Below, one piece after another: positions 43,643 through 53,480 of a stretch of 64,000 nucleotides of DNA. Both the position numbers and the translations under genes were made by a program. This stretch comes from Albidovulum inexpectatum (lineage in GTDB: Bacteria > Pseudomonadota > Alphaproteobacteria > Rhodobacterales > Rhodobacteraceae). Under the pieces are notes generated by a model that saw only the letters and a list, made by a program, of their open reading frames with translations, made no database searches and was not told where the DNA came from. Location: the NCBI RefSeq assembly GCF_002927635.1, contig NZ_PRDS01000003.1:124001-188000 (forward strand), in the 5' to 3' direction. How positions within the stretch are numbered: the first letter of the stretch is position 1; each line of letters starts with the position of its first letter.

Positions 43643-44686
43643 ATGACCAAGAAGACGGGACTGACCTATGCCGATGCGGGCGTCGATATCGATGCGGGCA
43701 ATGCGCTGGTCGATCGAATCAAGCCTGCCGCCGCGCGCACGCGCCGGGCGGGGACGATGTCGGCGCTGGGGGGCTTCGGTGCGTTGTTCGACCTGAAGGC
43801 CGCGGGCTATTCCGACCCGATTCTTGTGGCGGCGACCGACGGCGTGGGCACCAAGCTGCGCATCGCCATCGACACGGGCCATGTCGATACGATCGGCATC
43901 GACCTTGTGGCGATGTGCGTGAACGACCTGATCTGCCAGGGGGCCGAGCCGCTGTTCTTCCTGGACTATTTCGCCACGGGCAAGCTGGACGTCGACCAGG
44001 CCGCGCGCATCGTCGAGGGCATCGCCGAAGGCTGTGCCCGGTCGGGCTGCGCGCTGATCGGTGGCGAGACGGCCGAAATGCCCGGCATGTACCACGCGGG
44101 TGATTTCGATCTTGCGGGATTTGCCGTTGGCGCTATGGAGCGCGGCAGCGATCTGCCGCGCGACGTGGCCGCGGGGGATGTTCTGCTGGGCCTTGCGTCA
44201 AACGGCGTGCATTCGAATGGCTATTCGCTTGTGCGCAAGGTCGTGGAACGCGCGGGGCTTGGATGGGATTCGCCCGCGCCCTTTGCCGACGAAACGGTGG
44301 GCGCGGCGCTGCTTGCCCCGACCCGGCTCTATGTGCGCCCGTTGATACAGGCGCTGCGCGCGGGCGGCATTCATGCCCTGGCTCACATCACGGGCGGCGG
44401 CATCACCGAGAATCTGCCGCGCGTCCTGCCCGAGGGGCTGGGGGCGGAAATCGACCTGTCGTCATGGACGCTGCCGCCCGTTTTCGACTGGCTTGCCGAT
44501 GTGGCCGAGCTTGATGCCGCCGAAATGCTGCGCACCTTCAATTGTGGCATCGGGATGATCGTGGTCGTCGATCCCGCCCGTGCGGACGAGGTTTCGAAAA
44601 TTCTGCAAGATGCTGGCGAAACCGTCCATGACCTTGGCCGGGTCGTGGCGGGGCAGGGCGTGCGCTATCGGGGCAACCTGCGGTGA
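43643..44686 (+). CDS. purM: Phosphoribosylformylglycinamidine cyclo-ligase (AIR synthetase)
   Basis: A 347-residue enzyme for step five of purine synthesis. [20 protein letters not shown] and [11 protein letters not shown] form the N-terminal part, [12 protein letters not shown] and [16 protein letters not shown] the ATP site, [14 protein letters not shown] and [17 protein letters not shown] the rest. ATG 43643 follows GGAGGATGCGCG, and a longer in-frame start overlaps the upstream tRNA promoter. It overlaps purN by GTGA, as in many bacteria. Confidence 0.97.
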   Translation: MTKKTGLTYADAGVDIDAGNALVDRIKPAAARTRRAGTMSALGGFGALFDLKAAGYSDPILVAATDGVGTKLRIAIDTGHVDTIGIDLVAMCVNDLICQGAEPLFFLDYFATGKLDVDQAARIVEGIAEGCARSGCALIGGETAEMPGMYHAGDFDLAGFAVGAMERGSDLPRDVAAGDVLLGLASNGVHSNGYSLVRKVVERAGLGWDSPAPFADETVGAALLAPTRLYVRPLIQALRAGGIHALAHITGGGITENLPRVLPEGLGAEIDLSSWTLPPVFDWLADVAELDAAEMLRTFNCGIGMIVVVDPARADEVSKILQDAGETVHDLGRVVAGQGVRYRGNLR

Positions 44687-45273
44687 AGCGCGTCGCGATC
44701 CTGATCTCGGGCGGCGGGTCGAACATGGTCGCGCTGTGCCGCTCGATGCGCGGCGATCATCCGGCGCGGCCCGTGCTTGTCCTGTCGAATGATCCGGCCG
44801 CCGGGGGCTTGAATCGCGCGCGAGAGATGGGAATTCCGACTGCGGCCATCGATCACCGGCCATTTGGCGCGGATCGCGCGGCTTTCGAGGCCGAACTGGT
44901 GAAGCCGCTCTTGCAGGCCGAACCCGACATCATCTGCCTGGCCGGGTTCATGCGCGTTCTGACGGCCGGTTTCGTCAACCGCTTTGCCGGACGGATGCTG
45001 AACATCCATCCCTCGCTTCTGCCGAAATATCCCGGCCTGCATACCCATGCCCGCGCAATTGCCGCGGGCGACACAGAGGCCGGCTGCACCGTGCACGAGG
45101 TGACGCCGGTGCTGGACGACGGCCCGATCCTGGGCCAGGCGCGCGTGCCTATCCTGCCTGGCGATACGCCCGACAGCCTGGCGGCCCGGGTGCTGGAGCA
45201 GGAACACCGCTTGTATCCGGCCGTCCTGCGCCGTTTCGCCGAAGGCGACCGGACCCCGGTGTATCTGGCGTAA
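44683..45273 (+). CDS. purN: Phosphoribosylglycinamide formyltransferase
   Basis: A 196-residue enzyme that uses 10-formyltetrahydrofolate in step three of purine synthesis. It starts at GTG ([14 protein letters not shown]) inside the purM stop. Active-site motifs are [31 protein letters not shown] and [16 protein letters not shown] with the catalytic Asn, His and Asp. Length is normal. Confidence 0.97.
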   Translation: MKRVAILISGGGSNMVALCRSMRGDHPARPVLVLSNDPAAGGLNRAREMGIPTAAIDHRPFGADRAAFEAELVKPLLQAEPDIICLAGFMRVLTAGFVNRFAGRMLNIHPSLLPKYPGLHTHARAIAAGDTEAGCTVHEVTPVLDDGPILGQARVPILPGDTPDSLAARVLEQEHRLYPAVLRRFAEGDRTPVYLA

Positions 45274-45374
45274 GACATGCGCGTCCGGCTGGGCTGCGGG
45301 CTCTTTCAAATCCCGGCGCAGTGACCTAAGAGGGGGCTGAGGCGGGATGACCCCGCGCCCCTGACGGACAGCTT

Positions 45375-46529
45375 ATGCGCACGATCACGACGACCCGCGA
45401 GCTCGCGGACATTTGCGACAAGGCCAAACAAGGCCCCTATGTCACGCTCGATACCGAATTCATCCGTGAACGCACCTACTTTGCCCGCCTCTGCCTGGTG
45501 CAGATGGCGCTTCCGGGCGACGATGGCGAGGCCGTCCTGATCGACCCGCTGGCCGATGGTCTGTCGCTCGACCCGTTGTTCGACCTGTTCCGCCACAGGG
45601 GCACGGTCAAGGTCTTTCATGCCGCGCGGCAGGATCTGGAGATCTTCTACACGATCGGCAAGGTCTTTCCCGAGCCGCTGTTCGACACCCAGATCGCGGC
45701 GATGGTCTGCGGATTTGGCGATCAGGCCGGTTACGAAACGCTGGTGCGCAAGATCGCCAAGGCGAATCTCGACAAGAGTTCCCGTTTCACCGACTGGTCT
45801 CATCGCCCGCTGTCGCCCGCGCAAAAGAAATACGCGCTGGCCGATGTCACCCATCTGCGAAAGATCTACGAGTTCCTTTCCGCTGAACTGAAGCGCACGG
45901 GCCGCGAGAAATGGGTCGAGGAGGAAGAGGCGATCCTTCTGGATCCCGAAACCTATGTCACCCATCCCGAGGATGCCTGGCGCCGGGTCAAGACACGCAC
46001 GACCTCGGGCCGATTCCTGGCCATCGTGCGGGAACTTGCCCGTTTTCGCGAAGAATATGCTCGCGCGCGTGATGTGCCGCGAAACCGCGTCTTCAAGGAT
46101 GACGCGCTTCTAGAAATCGCCTCGAGCCGCCCGACAACGCTGGAGGAGCTGAGCCGCACGCGGCTGTTGATGCGCGAAGGGCGCAAGCCCGAGATTGCCG
46201 AGGGCATCATTGCCGCCGTCAAGGCGGGGCTTGCGGTCCCCGAAAAGGAATGCCCGCGCATATCGAAACCGCGCCAGAACCTGCAGGTGGATTCGGCCCT
46301 GGCCGACCTGCTGCGCGTGCTTCTGAAGGCCAAATCCGAACAGACCGGGGTCGCGCCCAAGCTTATTGCCTCGTCTTCGGATCTCGATGCATTGGCGGCG
46401 GGCGAAGAGGACGTCCCCGCGCTGAAGGGCTGGCGGCGCGAGGTCTTTGGCGAAGACGCGCTGAAACTGTGCCGGGGACAGATCGCGCTGTCGGCCAGGG
46501 GCGGCAGCGTTCGCGTGGTGCCGGTCTGA
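45375..46529 (+). CDS. rnd: Ribonuclease D
   Basis: A 384-residue 3'-5' exoribonuclease of the DEDD superfamily. The catalytic residues lie in TLDTEFIRERTY (Asp, Glu), VFHAARQDLEIF (Asp) and YALADVTHL (Asp, Tyr pattern). An HRDC domain covers residues about 205-285 (FREEYARARDVPRNRVFKDDALLEIA is its core). It trims tRNA and other stable RNA 3' ends. It starts 102 bases after purN and converges on a lipoprotein gene with ten bases between the stops, where a 5-bp hairpin (AGGCG/CGCCT) lies. Confidence 0.95.
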   Translation: MRTITTTRELADICDKAKQGPYVTLDTEFIRERTYFARLCLVQMALPGDDGEAVLIDPLADGLSLDPLFDLFRHRGTVKVFHAARQDLEIFYTIGKVFPEPLFDTQIAAMVCGFGDQAGYETLVRKIAKANLDKSSRFTDWSHRPLSPAQKKYALADVTHLRKIYEFLSAELKRTGREKWVEEEEAILLDPETYVTHPEDAWRRVKTRTTSGRFLAIVRELARFREEYARARDVPRNRVFKDDALLEIASSRPTTLEELSRTRLLMREGRKPEIAEGIIAAVKAGLAVPEKECPRISKPRQNLQVDSALADLLRVLLKAKSEQTGVAPKLIASSSDLDALAAGEEDVPALKGWRREVFGEDALKLCRGQIALSARGGSVRVVPV

Positions 46530-46539
46530 GGCGTTGCGC

Positions 46540-47010
46540 CTAGCGGCGGGTGGTCAGCTGGTTCTCGGCGCCGATGACGACGATCTGCCGAACGCGCGGC
46601 AGCTTGGCGTTCGAGATCGACCTGGCCACGACGATCTCGCGCGATTGCGGGGTCGAAACGCGCGTCTCGCCCAACGGGGGGGCCACGACAAAGCGATAGG
46701 TCATGACCCCATCGACCGGCTCGCCGCCATTTTCGGGGACCAGCTCGGCCTCCCACCAGCCCTGGGTCGGCGGCAGGCCGGTGGCGCGGACGATCGCGCC
46801 GCCGGAATAGCGTTCGACGGCAAGTCCCGTCACCCGGGCCACCAGGACGCGCGGATCCTCGGGCCGGTCGGGAACGACCCCCACAGCCTGGGTTTCCACC
46901 GACTCGGCGCGTTGGAACCAGTTGAAGGGATTGAACCGGCTTTCGCGGACCGTGCCGCACCCTGCAAGGCTAAGCGCCACGATCACGGCACCTGTCAGCG
47001 GCAATCTCAT
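46540..47010 (-). CDS. Hypothetical lipoprotein of Rhodobacterales type
   Basis: A 156-residue protein with a lipoprotein signal: MRLPLTGAVIVALSLAGC, Cys18 in LAGC. The mature part has FNPFNWFQRAE, VGVVPDRPEDPRVLVARVTG and GWWEAELVPENGG, mostly beta and without a known catalytic motif. I do not recognise a named family. The mature N-terminus lacks Asp at +2, so the outer membrane is the likelier location. It lies between rnd and sufE and is transcribed alone against rnd. Confidence 0.75.
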   Translation of the reverse strand: MRLPLTGAVIVALSLAGCGTVRESRFNPFNWFQRAESVETQAVGVVPDRPEDPRVLVARVTGLAVERYSGGAIVRATGLPPTQGWWEAELVPENGGEPVDGVMTYRFVVAPPLGETRVSTPQSREIVVARSISNAKLPRVRQIVVIGAENQLTTRR

Positions 47011-47145
47011 CCCCTTGGCCTCCTTCGATGGTTCCTGCCTTGCCTAGCCCATTCGCGCCCAGCTGAAAAGGCCCACCGCGCGCCGGGTCAGGCTGGACGC
47101 GCGCGGCGCGAATGACTAGGTGAAGCAACGCAGACGGAGGAAGCC

Positions 47146-47577
47146 ATGGCCACCGAAGCCTTCGAGGAAATCGCCGAGACGTTCGAATTCCTGGACGACT
47201 GGGAAGACCGCTATCGCCACGTCATCGAGCTGGGGCGCGCGATGCCGCCACTGGATGACAGTTTCAAGGTGCCCGCGACCAAGGTCGAGGGCTGCGCCAG
47301 CCAGGTGTGGCTTCTGCCCCGCATCGAAGGCACCGGGCCAGAGGCGCGGTTCGACTTTCAGGGCGACAGCGACGCGATGATCGTGCGCGGGCTGATCGCG
47401 ATCCTTCATGCGCTGTATGCCGGTCTCAGCGTGCGCGAGGTGCTGGAGGTCGATGCCCAGGCGGAACTGGCCCGTCTGGGGCTGGACGAACACCTGTCCT
47501 CGCAACGCTCGAACGGACTGCGCGCAATGATCGGACGCATTCGCAGGCTGGCGCAGGAGACGATGGAAACCGCCTGA
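47146..47577 (+). CDS. sufE: SufE-family cysteine desulfuration protein
   Basis: A 143-residue sulfur acceptor for SufS. The active Cys50 is in KVEGCASQVWL, and the family motifs FLDDWEDRYRHVIELG, DSDAMIVRGLIAILHALYAG and LSSQRSNGLRAMIGRI are intact. ATG 47146 follows CGGAGGAAGCC. The other suf genes are not in the window. It converges on the NTF2-like gene with seven bases between. Confidence 0.95.
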   Translation: MATEAFEEIAETFEFLDDWEDRYRHVIELGRAMPPLDDSFKVPATKVEGCASQVWLLPRIEGTGPEARFDFQGDSDAMIVRGLIAILHALYAGLSVREVLEVDAQAELARLGLDEHLSSQRSNGLRAMIGRIRRLAQETMETA

Positions 47578-47584
47578 GGCCAAG

Positions 47585-47974
47585 CTAGACTTCGGCCGCG
47601 AACTGCGCCGAGACGACCCGCCAGCCGTCCTCTCCTTCGGTCAGGACGGCAGACAGGACCGCGCCCACGCGCCCCGCATCGCTGCCGTCCTCGTTCACGA
47701 TGCCCGACAGCACATAACGCTGCATGATCTGCACCACGCCCGTGGCCAGGGAGCGGATCTTGCCGCGACCCGTGACCATGCGTGCGCGAACAAAGGCGCC
47801 GGCCATCTCCTGGGCCAGGATTTCGGCGATCTGGTCGCGGCCTTCGGCCCATGCGCCGGTCAGGGTCAACAGGTCGGCATCGGGCGCGAACAGGTCGGCG
47901 ATTTCCTCGGGCTCGCGCCGCGACCATGCGGCGGCAAAGGCGCGTGCGAAATCTTCGGGTGAGCCAAGCGTCAT
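47585..47974 (-). CDS. NTF2-like (SnoaL/DUF4440-type) fold protein
   Basis: A 129-residue protein with FARAFAAAWSRREPEEIADLF, then FAPDADLLTLTGAWAEGRDQI and a beta-rich C-terminal half (YVLSGIVNEDGSD, WRVVSAQFA). This is the alpha-beta cone of the NTF2 superfamily, close to the SgcJ/DUF4440 type, which includes isomerases and many proteins of unknown use. No catalytic pair stands out. Its first bases overlap the upstream oxidase gene as ATGA, so the two are co-translated and may share a pathway. Confidence 0.75.
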   Translation of the reverse strand: MTLGSPEDFARAFAAAWSRREPEEIADLFAPDADLLTLTGAWAEGRDQIAEILAQEMAGAFVRARMVTGRGKIRSLATGVVQIMQRYVLSGIVNEDGSDAGRVGAVLSAVLTEGEDGWRVVSAQFAAEV

Positions 47975-49344
47975 GTTTCTATCCTTACCACCTTGCCGGG
48001 GTTGAGAATGTCCCGGGGGTCCAGGGCGCGCTTCAGGGTTGCCATGACCTGCCAGGCGGGCCCGTGTTCAAGTTCCATCAGGTCCAGCTTGCCCGCGCCG
48101 ACACCGTGTTCGCCGGTGATCGTTCCGCCCAGCCGGATCGCGCGTTCGGCCATGCGCCGGGACAGGGCCTTGGCCCGGGCCAGTTCTTCAGGATTGCCGC
48201 GCTCGATCAGCAGCAATGCGTGGAAATTGCCGTCTCCCACATGGCCGACGATCGGGCCGGGGATGCCGCTGGATTCGATATCGGCGCGCGTCTCGGCCAC
48301 GGCCTGCGCCAGGCGCGAGATCGGCACGCAGATATCCGTGGCAAGGCCCATGGAACCCGGACGCGAGGCAAGGATCGTCCGATAGGCCGCGTGGCGCATG
48401 GCCCACAGTCGATTGCGATCTTCGGGCCGGGTGGCCCAGGCAAAGTGGCCGCCGCCCATCTCGGACACGATTTCGCCGAAACGTTCTGCATCCTCGGTCA
48501 CCGCGCGCTCCGAGCCATGGAATTCGACCATCAGATGCGGCTTTTCGGGCAGGTCGGTGCCGTTCATCCGGTTGAAGATCGCCGCAACGGTTTCGTCCAC
48601 GAATTCGATCCGCGCCATGGGGATGCCGTGCTGGATCGTGGCGATCACCGTCTGGACCGCGGTCTCGAAATCGTCGAAGGCGCAGGTTGCGGCCGAAATC
48701 GCTTCGGGCTGGCCATGCAGGCGAAGGGTCAGCTGGGTGATGATGCCCAGCGTGCCTTCGGAGCCGACGAAAAGCCCCGTCAGGTCGTAGCCCGACGACG
48801 ATTTCCTTGCGCCCGATCCGGTGCGGATCACCCGGCCATCGGCCAGAACGACCTCAAGTCCCATGACATTGTCGCGCATCGTGCCATAGCGCACCGTCGT
48901 CGTGCCCGAGGCGCGCGTCGCGGCCATGCCCCCGATCGTGGCATTGGCGCCGGGATCGACGGGAAAGAACAGCCCCGTGGCGCGCAATTCGGTATTCAGC
49001 GCCTCGCGGGTGATGCCGGGCTGAACGACGGCCTGCATGTCCTCGGCCCGGATCTCCAGCACCCGGTTCATGCGCGACGTGTCAAGACACAGCCCGCCGC
49101 GCACGGCCAGGGCATGCCCCTCCAGCGAAGTGCCCGCCCCCCAGGGCACGACAGGAAAGCCATGGCGCGCGCAGATCCCGACGATCCGGGCCACTTCCTC
49201 GGTCGATTCGGGATAGGCCACCGCATCCGGCGGCGTCGCGGGAAACCAGGTTTCGCTTTGTCCGTGCAGGTCGCGATCAGGCTTGGACCGGACCAGCCGA
49301 TCCCCTAAGAAGGTTGCGATTTCGTCAAGTGCCGTCTGGGCCAT
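47971..49344 (-). CDS. FAD-binding oxidase, D-lactate dehydrogenase / GlcD family
   Basis: A 457-residue flavoprotein. Residues about 35-210 are the FAD-binding type 4 domain (VVPWGAGTSLEGHALAVRGG; DPGANATIGGMAATRASGTT; VGSEGTLGIITQL). The C-terminal oxidase domain ends TITGEHGVGAGKLDL and DPRDILNPGKV, where His takes part in 2-hydroxyacid oxidation in the family. D-lactate or glycolate is the usual substrate and cytochrome c or quinone the acceptor. Length fits cytochrome-type D-lactate dehydrogenases. It shares an operon with the NTF2-like gene. Confidence 0.92.
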   Translation of the reverse strand: MAQTALDEIATFLGDRLVRSKPDRDLHGQSETWFPATPPDAVAYPESTEEVARIVGICARHGFPVVPWGAGTSLEGHALAVRGGLCLDTSRMNRVLEIRAEDMQAVVQPGITREALNTELRATGLFFPVDPGANATIGGMAATRASGTTTVRYGTMRDNVMGLEVVLADGRVIRTGSGARKSSSGYDLTGLFVGSEGTLGIITQLTLRLHGQPEAISAATCAFDDFETAVQTVIATIQHGIPMARIEFVDETVAAIFNRMNGTDLPEKPHLMVEFHGSERAVTEDAERFGEIVSEMGGGHFAWATRPEDRNRLWAMRHAAYRTILASRPGSMGLATDICVPISRLAQAVAETRADIESSGIPGPIVGHVGDGNFHALLLIERGNPEELARAKALSRRMAERAIRLGGTITGEHGVGAGKLDLMELEHGPAWQVMATLKRALDPRDILNPGKVVRIET

Positions 49345-49450
49345 TTTGTCCTCGGGTTCTGGCGCGGCGACCCTAGGCCAAGCCGCCTGCCCGGGAAAGC
49401 CCCGACAGGGCGGGTCCGCGGAATTGCGCCGGCTGCAGGAAGACTAGCGG

Positions 49451-51136
49451 ATGCAGGAAGAACAGATAAACCCCATTCGCGAGGCACTCGTCTCGGTCCG
49501 TGCCGAAATCGCGCGCGCCCTGCATGTGGTGCGCACGCGCGGGCCAAGCCAGATCCAGTTCTGGTTCCTTGCGCTCGCCGTCGGGGTCGCCTCGGGGGCG
49601 GCGGCATTGTTCTTTCGTCTGGGCATCGGATGGGTGCAGACCTTCTTCTATGGCAGCGACGATCTGCGCCTGGCCACGACGGCCGAGCGTCTGCCGTGGT
49701 GGTGGGTTCTGGGCGTCCCGATCCTGGGCGGGCTGATCGTGGGGCTGATCCTGCACCGTTTCACGCCCGATGGACGGGTGCGATCGGTCGCGGACGTGAT
49801 CGAGGGCGCGGCGCTGCGCGAGGGCCGGGTCGAGCGGCGCGCGGGTCTTGCATCGGCGCTGGCTTCGCTGATCACGCTGGGCATGGGGGGCTCGTCGGGG
49901 CGCGAAGGGCCGGTCGTCCACCTGGCCGCCCTGATTGCCACCTGGGTCAACAACCGCATCCATGCCAGCGGCATGACAGGGCGCGATCTGCTGGGCTGTG
50001 CGGTCGCGGCGGCCGTGTCGGCCAGCTTCAATGCGCCGATCGCCGGGGCGATCTTCGCGCTCGAGGTCGTGCTGCGCCATTTCGCCGTTCATGCCTTCGC
50101 GCCCATCGCCATCGCCTCGGTCGCGGGGACGGTCATCAACCGGCTGCAATTCGGCGGCGTCACCGAGTTTCACCTGCCGATGAAAAGCGCGCTGGGCTTC
50201 TATGTCGAGCTTCCGGCCTTCCTGCTGCTGGGGCTGGTCTGCGGGCTGGTCGCCGTGGTTCTGATGCGGGCCGTGATCTTTGCCGACGATTTCGGGTCGT
50301 GGGTGCAGGGCCAGACGGGGATGCCGCGATATCTGCGCCCGGTGATCGCGGGGGCGATTCTCGGGGCGCTTGCCATTCCCTTTCCCCAGATCATCGGTGT
50401 CGGCTACGAGACGACCTCGGCGGCGCTGACCGGGCGCATCGGGCTGGGCATGGCAATCGCGCTTGCGGTGGTCAAGGTCGTGGCGGTTTCGGTCACGATG
50501 GGCGGGCGCATGGGCGGGGGCATGTTTTCGCCGTCGCTGGTGGTGGGCGCACTGACCGGCCTTGCCTTCGGTCTGATCGCGACCAGCATCTTCCCCGATG
50601 CCTCGGGCACGCAGACGGTCTATGCGTTGGCCGGCATGGGCGCGGTCGCCGCCGCCGTCCTGGGGGCGCCGATCTCGACCACGCTGATCGTCTTCGAGCT
50701 GACGGGCGACTGGCAGACCGGAATTGCCGTCATGACAGCGGTGTCGCTGTCTACTGCCATCGCCTCGCGCCTGGTCGAACGTTCGTTCTTTCTTGCATTG
50801 CTCGAACGTCGGGGCATCCATCTGGCCGCGGGCCCCCAGGCCTACCTGGCCGAGACCATCCGCCTGTCGTCGATACTGAGACCCATGGGGCATCCGCGCG
50901 CAGCGGACCGGCAAGCCTGCGAAGAATTGATGCGCGAGGGTACGGTGCTGGACGAGCGGCAATCGCTGGAAACCGCCCTGCGCCTGTTCGAGCGGTCAGG
51001 TGCCGATTTCATCCCCGTGACGCGAAGGGCCAGGGGGCAAGAGCAGCCCGAACTGGTCGGCGCCGTGTTCCAGACCGATGCGCTGCGGGCCTATGCGCGG
51101 GCGCTGGCCGAAACCGCGGCCGAGGAACACAGCTGA
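49451..51136 (+). CDS. ClC-family chloride channel/antiporter with C-terminal CBS region
   Basis: A 561-residue polytopic inner-membrane protein. The gating glutamate motif GREGP is present (SGREGPVVHLAA near residue 155) and so is GGGMFSPSLVVGAL near 360. The usual first selectivity motif GSGIP is not visible, and the same place reads RVRSVADVIEGAAL. Residues about 475-550 look like one CBS domain (LMREGTVLDERQSLETALRLF). Acid resistance and anion/proton exchange are family roles. ATG 49451 is taken, and it lies 106 bases after the divergent oxidase start. Confidence 0.92.
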   Translation: MQEEQINPIREALVSVRAEIARALHVVRTRGPSQIQFWFLALAVGVASGAAALFFRLGIGWVQTFFYGSDDLRLATTAERLPWWWVLGVPILGGLIVGLILHRFTPDGRVRSVADVIEGAALREGRVERRAGLASALASLITLGMGGSSGREGPVVHLAALIATWVNNRIHASGMTGRDLLGCAVAAAVSASFNAPIAGAIFALEVVLRHFAVHAFAPIAIASVAGTVINRLQFGGVTEFHLPMKSALGFYVELPAFLLLGLVCGLVAVVLMRAVIFADDFGSWVQGQTGMPRYLRPVIAGAILGALAIPFPQIIGVGYETTSAALTGRIGLGMAIALAVVKVVAVSVTMGGRMGGGMFSPSLVVGALTGLAFGLIATSIFPDASGTQTVYALAGMGAVAAAVLGAPISTTLIVFELTGDWQTGIAVMTAVSLSTAIASRLVERSFFLALLERRGIHLAAGPQAYLAETIRLSSILRPMGHPRAADRQACEELMREGTVLDERQSLETALRLFERSGADFIPVTRRARGQEQPELVGAVFQTDALRAYARALAETAAEEHS

Positions 51137-51145
51137 TCGACGCCG

Positions 51146-51481
51146 CTACAGGCATTCGATCGTCACCTTGTCGGGGTAGAAGGCCAGATGGCCCGCAATG
51201 GCGGCAACGGACTGATCGGGCGTCTCATAGCTCCACGCGGCATCTTCGATGCGGTTGCTCTTGCCCACTACCGTGAAGTGCACGGCGCTTCCCTTGTGGG
51301 GGCAGAATGTCACCGTGTCGGACCGATCCAGAAAGGCCATCGCTATATCCTCGCGCGGGAAATAGATGACCGGCGGCAGATCGGCCTCGATCAGCTCCAG
51401 CGCGCGATCGCTTTCGCCGATGATGGCGCCAGCGGCGCGGACGACCCATTTGCCCTGCGCGGGACGAATCGTGATTTGCAT
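51146..51481 (-). CDS. DUF427 domain-containing protein
   Basis: A 111-residue protein fully covered by DUF427: GAIIGESDRALELIE, PPVIYFPREDIAMAFLD, TFCPHKGSAVHFTVV and AWSYETPDQSVAAIAGHLAFY. The pattern CPHKG and the final FYPDKV are family hallmarks. The function is unknown and the fold is a small beta barrel. It lies nine bases beyond the convergent ClC stop and follows the aminopeptidase in the reverse order of transcription (aminopeptidase stop at 51545 is downstream). Confidence 0.88.
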   Translation of the reverse strand: MQITIRPAQGKWVVRAAGAIIGESDRALELIEADLPPVIYFPREDIAMAFLDRSDTVTFCPHKGSAVHFTVVGKSNRIEDAAWSYETPDQSVAAIAGHLAFYPDKVTIECL

Positions 51482-51544
51482 GTTCGCTTCCCACCTGTCG
51501 TTTTCATCGGGGCAAGTGTCTGCCCGCGATATGTCAGTTCCATG

Positions 51545-53365
51545 TCAGATCGGCGCCGTCGCTTCGCGCAGCCATCGCGCCGCGGGCTCTGATACGCGAT
51601 GTGCCAGAAGCTGCGCGACCTGTGCGTGATAGGCATTCAGCCAACCGCGTTCATCGACGCTCAAAGCATCGACATCGATCAGTCTTCTGTCGATGGGGGC
51701 AAAGGTCAATGTGCGGAAATGCAGCATCCGGCGGTGCGGATCCGCGCCCGGCAGATCGGGTGCGGGTTCGACGAGAATCAAATTCTCGATGCGGATGCCA
51801 AAGGCGCCTTCGCGGTAATATCCGGGTTCGTTCGAAAGGATCATGCCGGGCTGGAAGGCAACGGTGCCGGTTCGGGCAAGCCGTTGGGGGCCTTCATGCA
51901 CCGAGAGGTGACAGCCCACGCCGTGACCAGTGCCGTGGTCGTAATCCTGTCCGGCCAGCCACAGCGGGTAGCGGGCGATCGCGTCGAGATGCGCGCCGGA
52001 CAGCCCTTCGGGCCAACGCAGGCGTGAAATCGCGATCATCCCGTTCAGCACGCGGGTAAAGGCCGCGCGTGCATCGGGATCGACCGCGCCATCGGGGCGC
52101 GGGACCAGGATCGTTCGCGTGATGTCGGTCGTGCCGAACGGATACTGGCCGCCCGAGTCGATCACGACGACATCGCCGGGATTCAGCGCGCGGTTCGTCT
52201 GTCGGGTCACGCGGTAATGGGGCAGCGCGCCGTGGGGACCGGCGCCACAGATCGTTTCGAAGCTGATTTCGCGCAATTGTCCGGTTGCGCGGCGAAACTC
52301 TTCCAGCTTCGTGACGACATCGATCTCGGTCAGGGCGCCGCCCGGCGCGGTTTCGTCCAGCCAGGCAAGGAATTCGACCATCGCCGCGCCGTCGATCAGA
52401 TGGGCCTCTTCCATTCCCCGGATTTCGGCCGGGTTCTTGCACGCCTTGGGCAGAAGGCACGGGTCCTCGGCCCAGGCGATCGGGATATCCGCGGCGCTCA
52501 ACGCATCCGCCACGGCCAGGGGCGCCGTGGCCGGATCGACGCGCACCGGCCCTTGCAGGGCGCCCAGCGATGGCAGCAGCGCATCGGGGTCACGGATGTC
52601 CACGTCCGGGCCAAGATGGGCGCGCAACGCATCATCCAGCTTGGCCGGGTCGATGAAGATCTGCGCCGTTCCGTCTGCGCGCAGCACGGCGAAAGCCTGA
52701 ACGACCGGATTGCGGGGGATGTCCGCGCCGCGGATGTTGAACAGCCACGAGATCGAATCCGGCAGGGTCAGCACGACGGCTTGCTGCCCGGCCTTGTCAA
52801 GCTCGGCCCCGATCCTGCGCCGCTTGTCGTCGGCGGATTCCCCGGCATATTCAAGCGGCTGGATCCTGACCTTGCCACGTGGCGGGGCCGGCCGGTCGGT
52901 CCAGATCGCATCGACGAGATTGGCCGATGGCACAAGCTCGATACCGCTGCCCGACAGCGCGGCTCTCATGTCGGCGATTTCGCGATGCGTATGCAGCCAG
53001 GGGTCGAATCCGATACGTCCACCCTGTGGCAGCTTCTCGCGAAGCCACGGCCCCGGCCGGGTTTCGGGCCACGGCACGGGCGTGAATGTCGTCAGATCCA
53101 CCTGTGCCTTGACCTGCGCGCGATAGCGGCCATCGACGAAGATACCGGCCTCGTCCCGCAGGGCGATGCAGAAACCGGCCGATCCGGTAAAGCCCGTCAG
53201 CCATGCCAACCGTTCGTCACATGGCGCGACATATTCGCCCTGATGGGCATCCGCGCGCGGGACGATGAAACCGTCAAGTCCTGCGCGCGCCATTTCCCTG
53301 CGCAGGAGGGTCAGGCGGGGCGGCCCCTGTTCGGGGCTGGCGGTCGTTTCGAAGCTTTGAAACAT
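51545..53365 (-). CDS. Aminopeptidase P family (Xaa-Pro aminopeptidase) protein
   Basis: A 606-residue, three-domain member. Residues about 20-150 and 165-320 are creatinase-like N-terminal repeats (FIVPRADAHQGEYVAP, WLTGFTGSAGFCIAL), and residues about 330-540 form the pita-bread metallopeptidase. Metal ligands are visible: Asp in VVVIDSGGQYPFGTTDITRT (two Asp), His in GHGVGCHLSVHEG, and Glu in LSNEPGYYREGAFGIRIENL. It cleaves X-Pro N-termini of peptides. ATG 53365 (MFQSFET) is preferred over an upstream start. Length is typical of the long APP1-like form. Confidence 0.93.
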   Translation of the reverse strand: MFQSFETTASPEQGPPRLTLLRREMARAGLDGFIVPRADAHQGEYVAPCDERLAWLTGFTGSAGFCIALRDEAGIFVDGRYRAQVKAQVDLTTFTPVPWPETRPGPWLREKLPQGGRIGFDPWLHTHREIADMRAALSGSGIELVPSANLVDAIWTDRPAPPRGKVRIQPLEYAGESADDKRRRIGAELDKAGQQAVVLTLPDSISWLFNIRGADIPRNPVVQAFAVLRADGTAQIFIDPAKLDDALRAHLGPDVDIRDPDALLPSLGALQGPVRVDPATAPLAVADALSAADIPIAWAEDPCLLPKACKNPAEIRGMEEAHLIDGAAMVEFLAWLDETAPGGALTEIDVVTKLEEFRRATGQLREISFETICGAGPHGALPHYRVTRQTNRALNPGDVVVIDSGGQYPFGTTDITRTILVPRPDGAVDPDARAAFTRVLNGMIAISRLRWPEGLSGAHLDAIARYPLWLAGQDYDHGTGHGVGCHLSVHEGPQRLARTGTVAFQPGMILSNEPGYYREGAFGIRIENLILVEPAPDLPGADPHRRMLHFRTLTFAPIDRRLIDVDALSVDERGWLNAYHAQVAQLLAHRVSEPAARWLREATAPI

Positions 53366-53480
53366 GGGGCTCCCTTGGTCTGGGGCCGGACTGCGCGCGA
53401 TCCGGCCGTCGGGGGCAAGATTGCCCATCGGCGCGTGCCGGGCAAGACCGGATGCAATCGCTTGTCCCCGTGCCGGCCGA

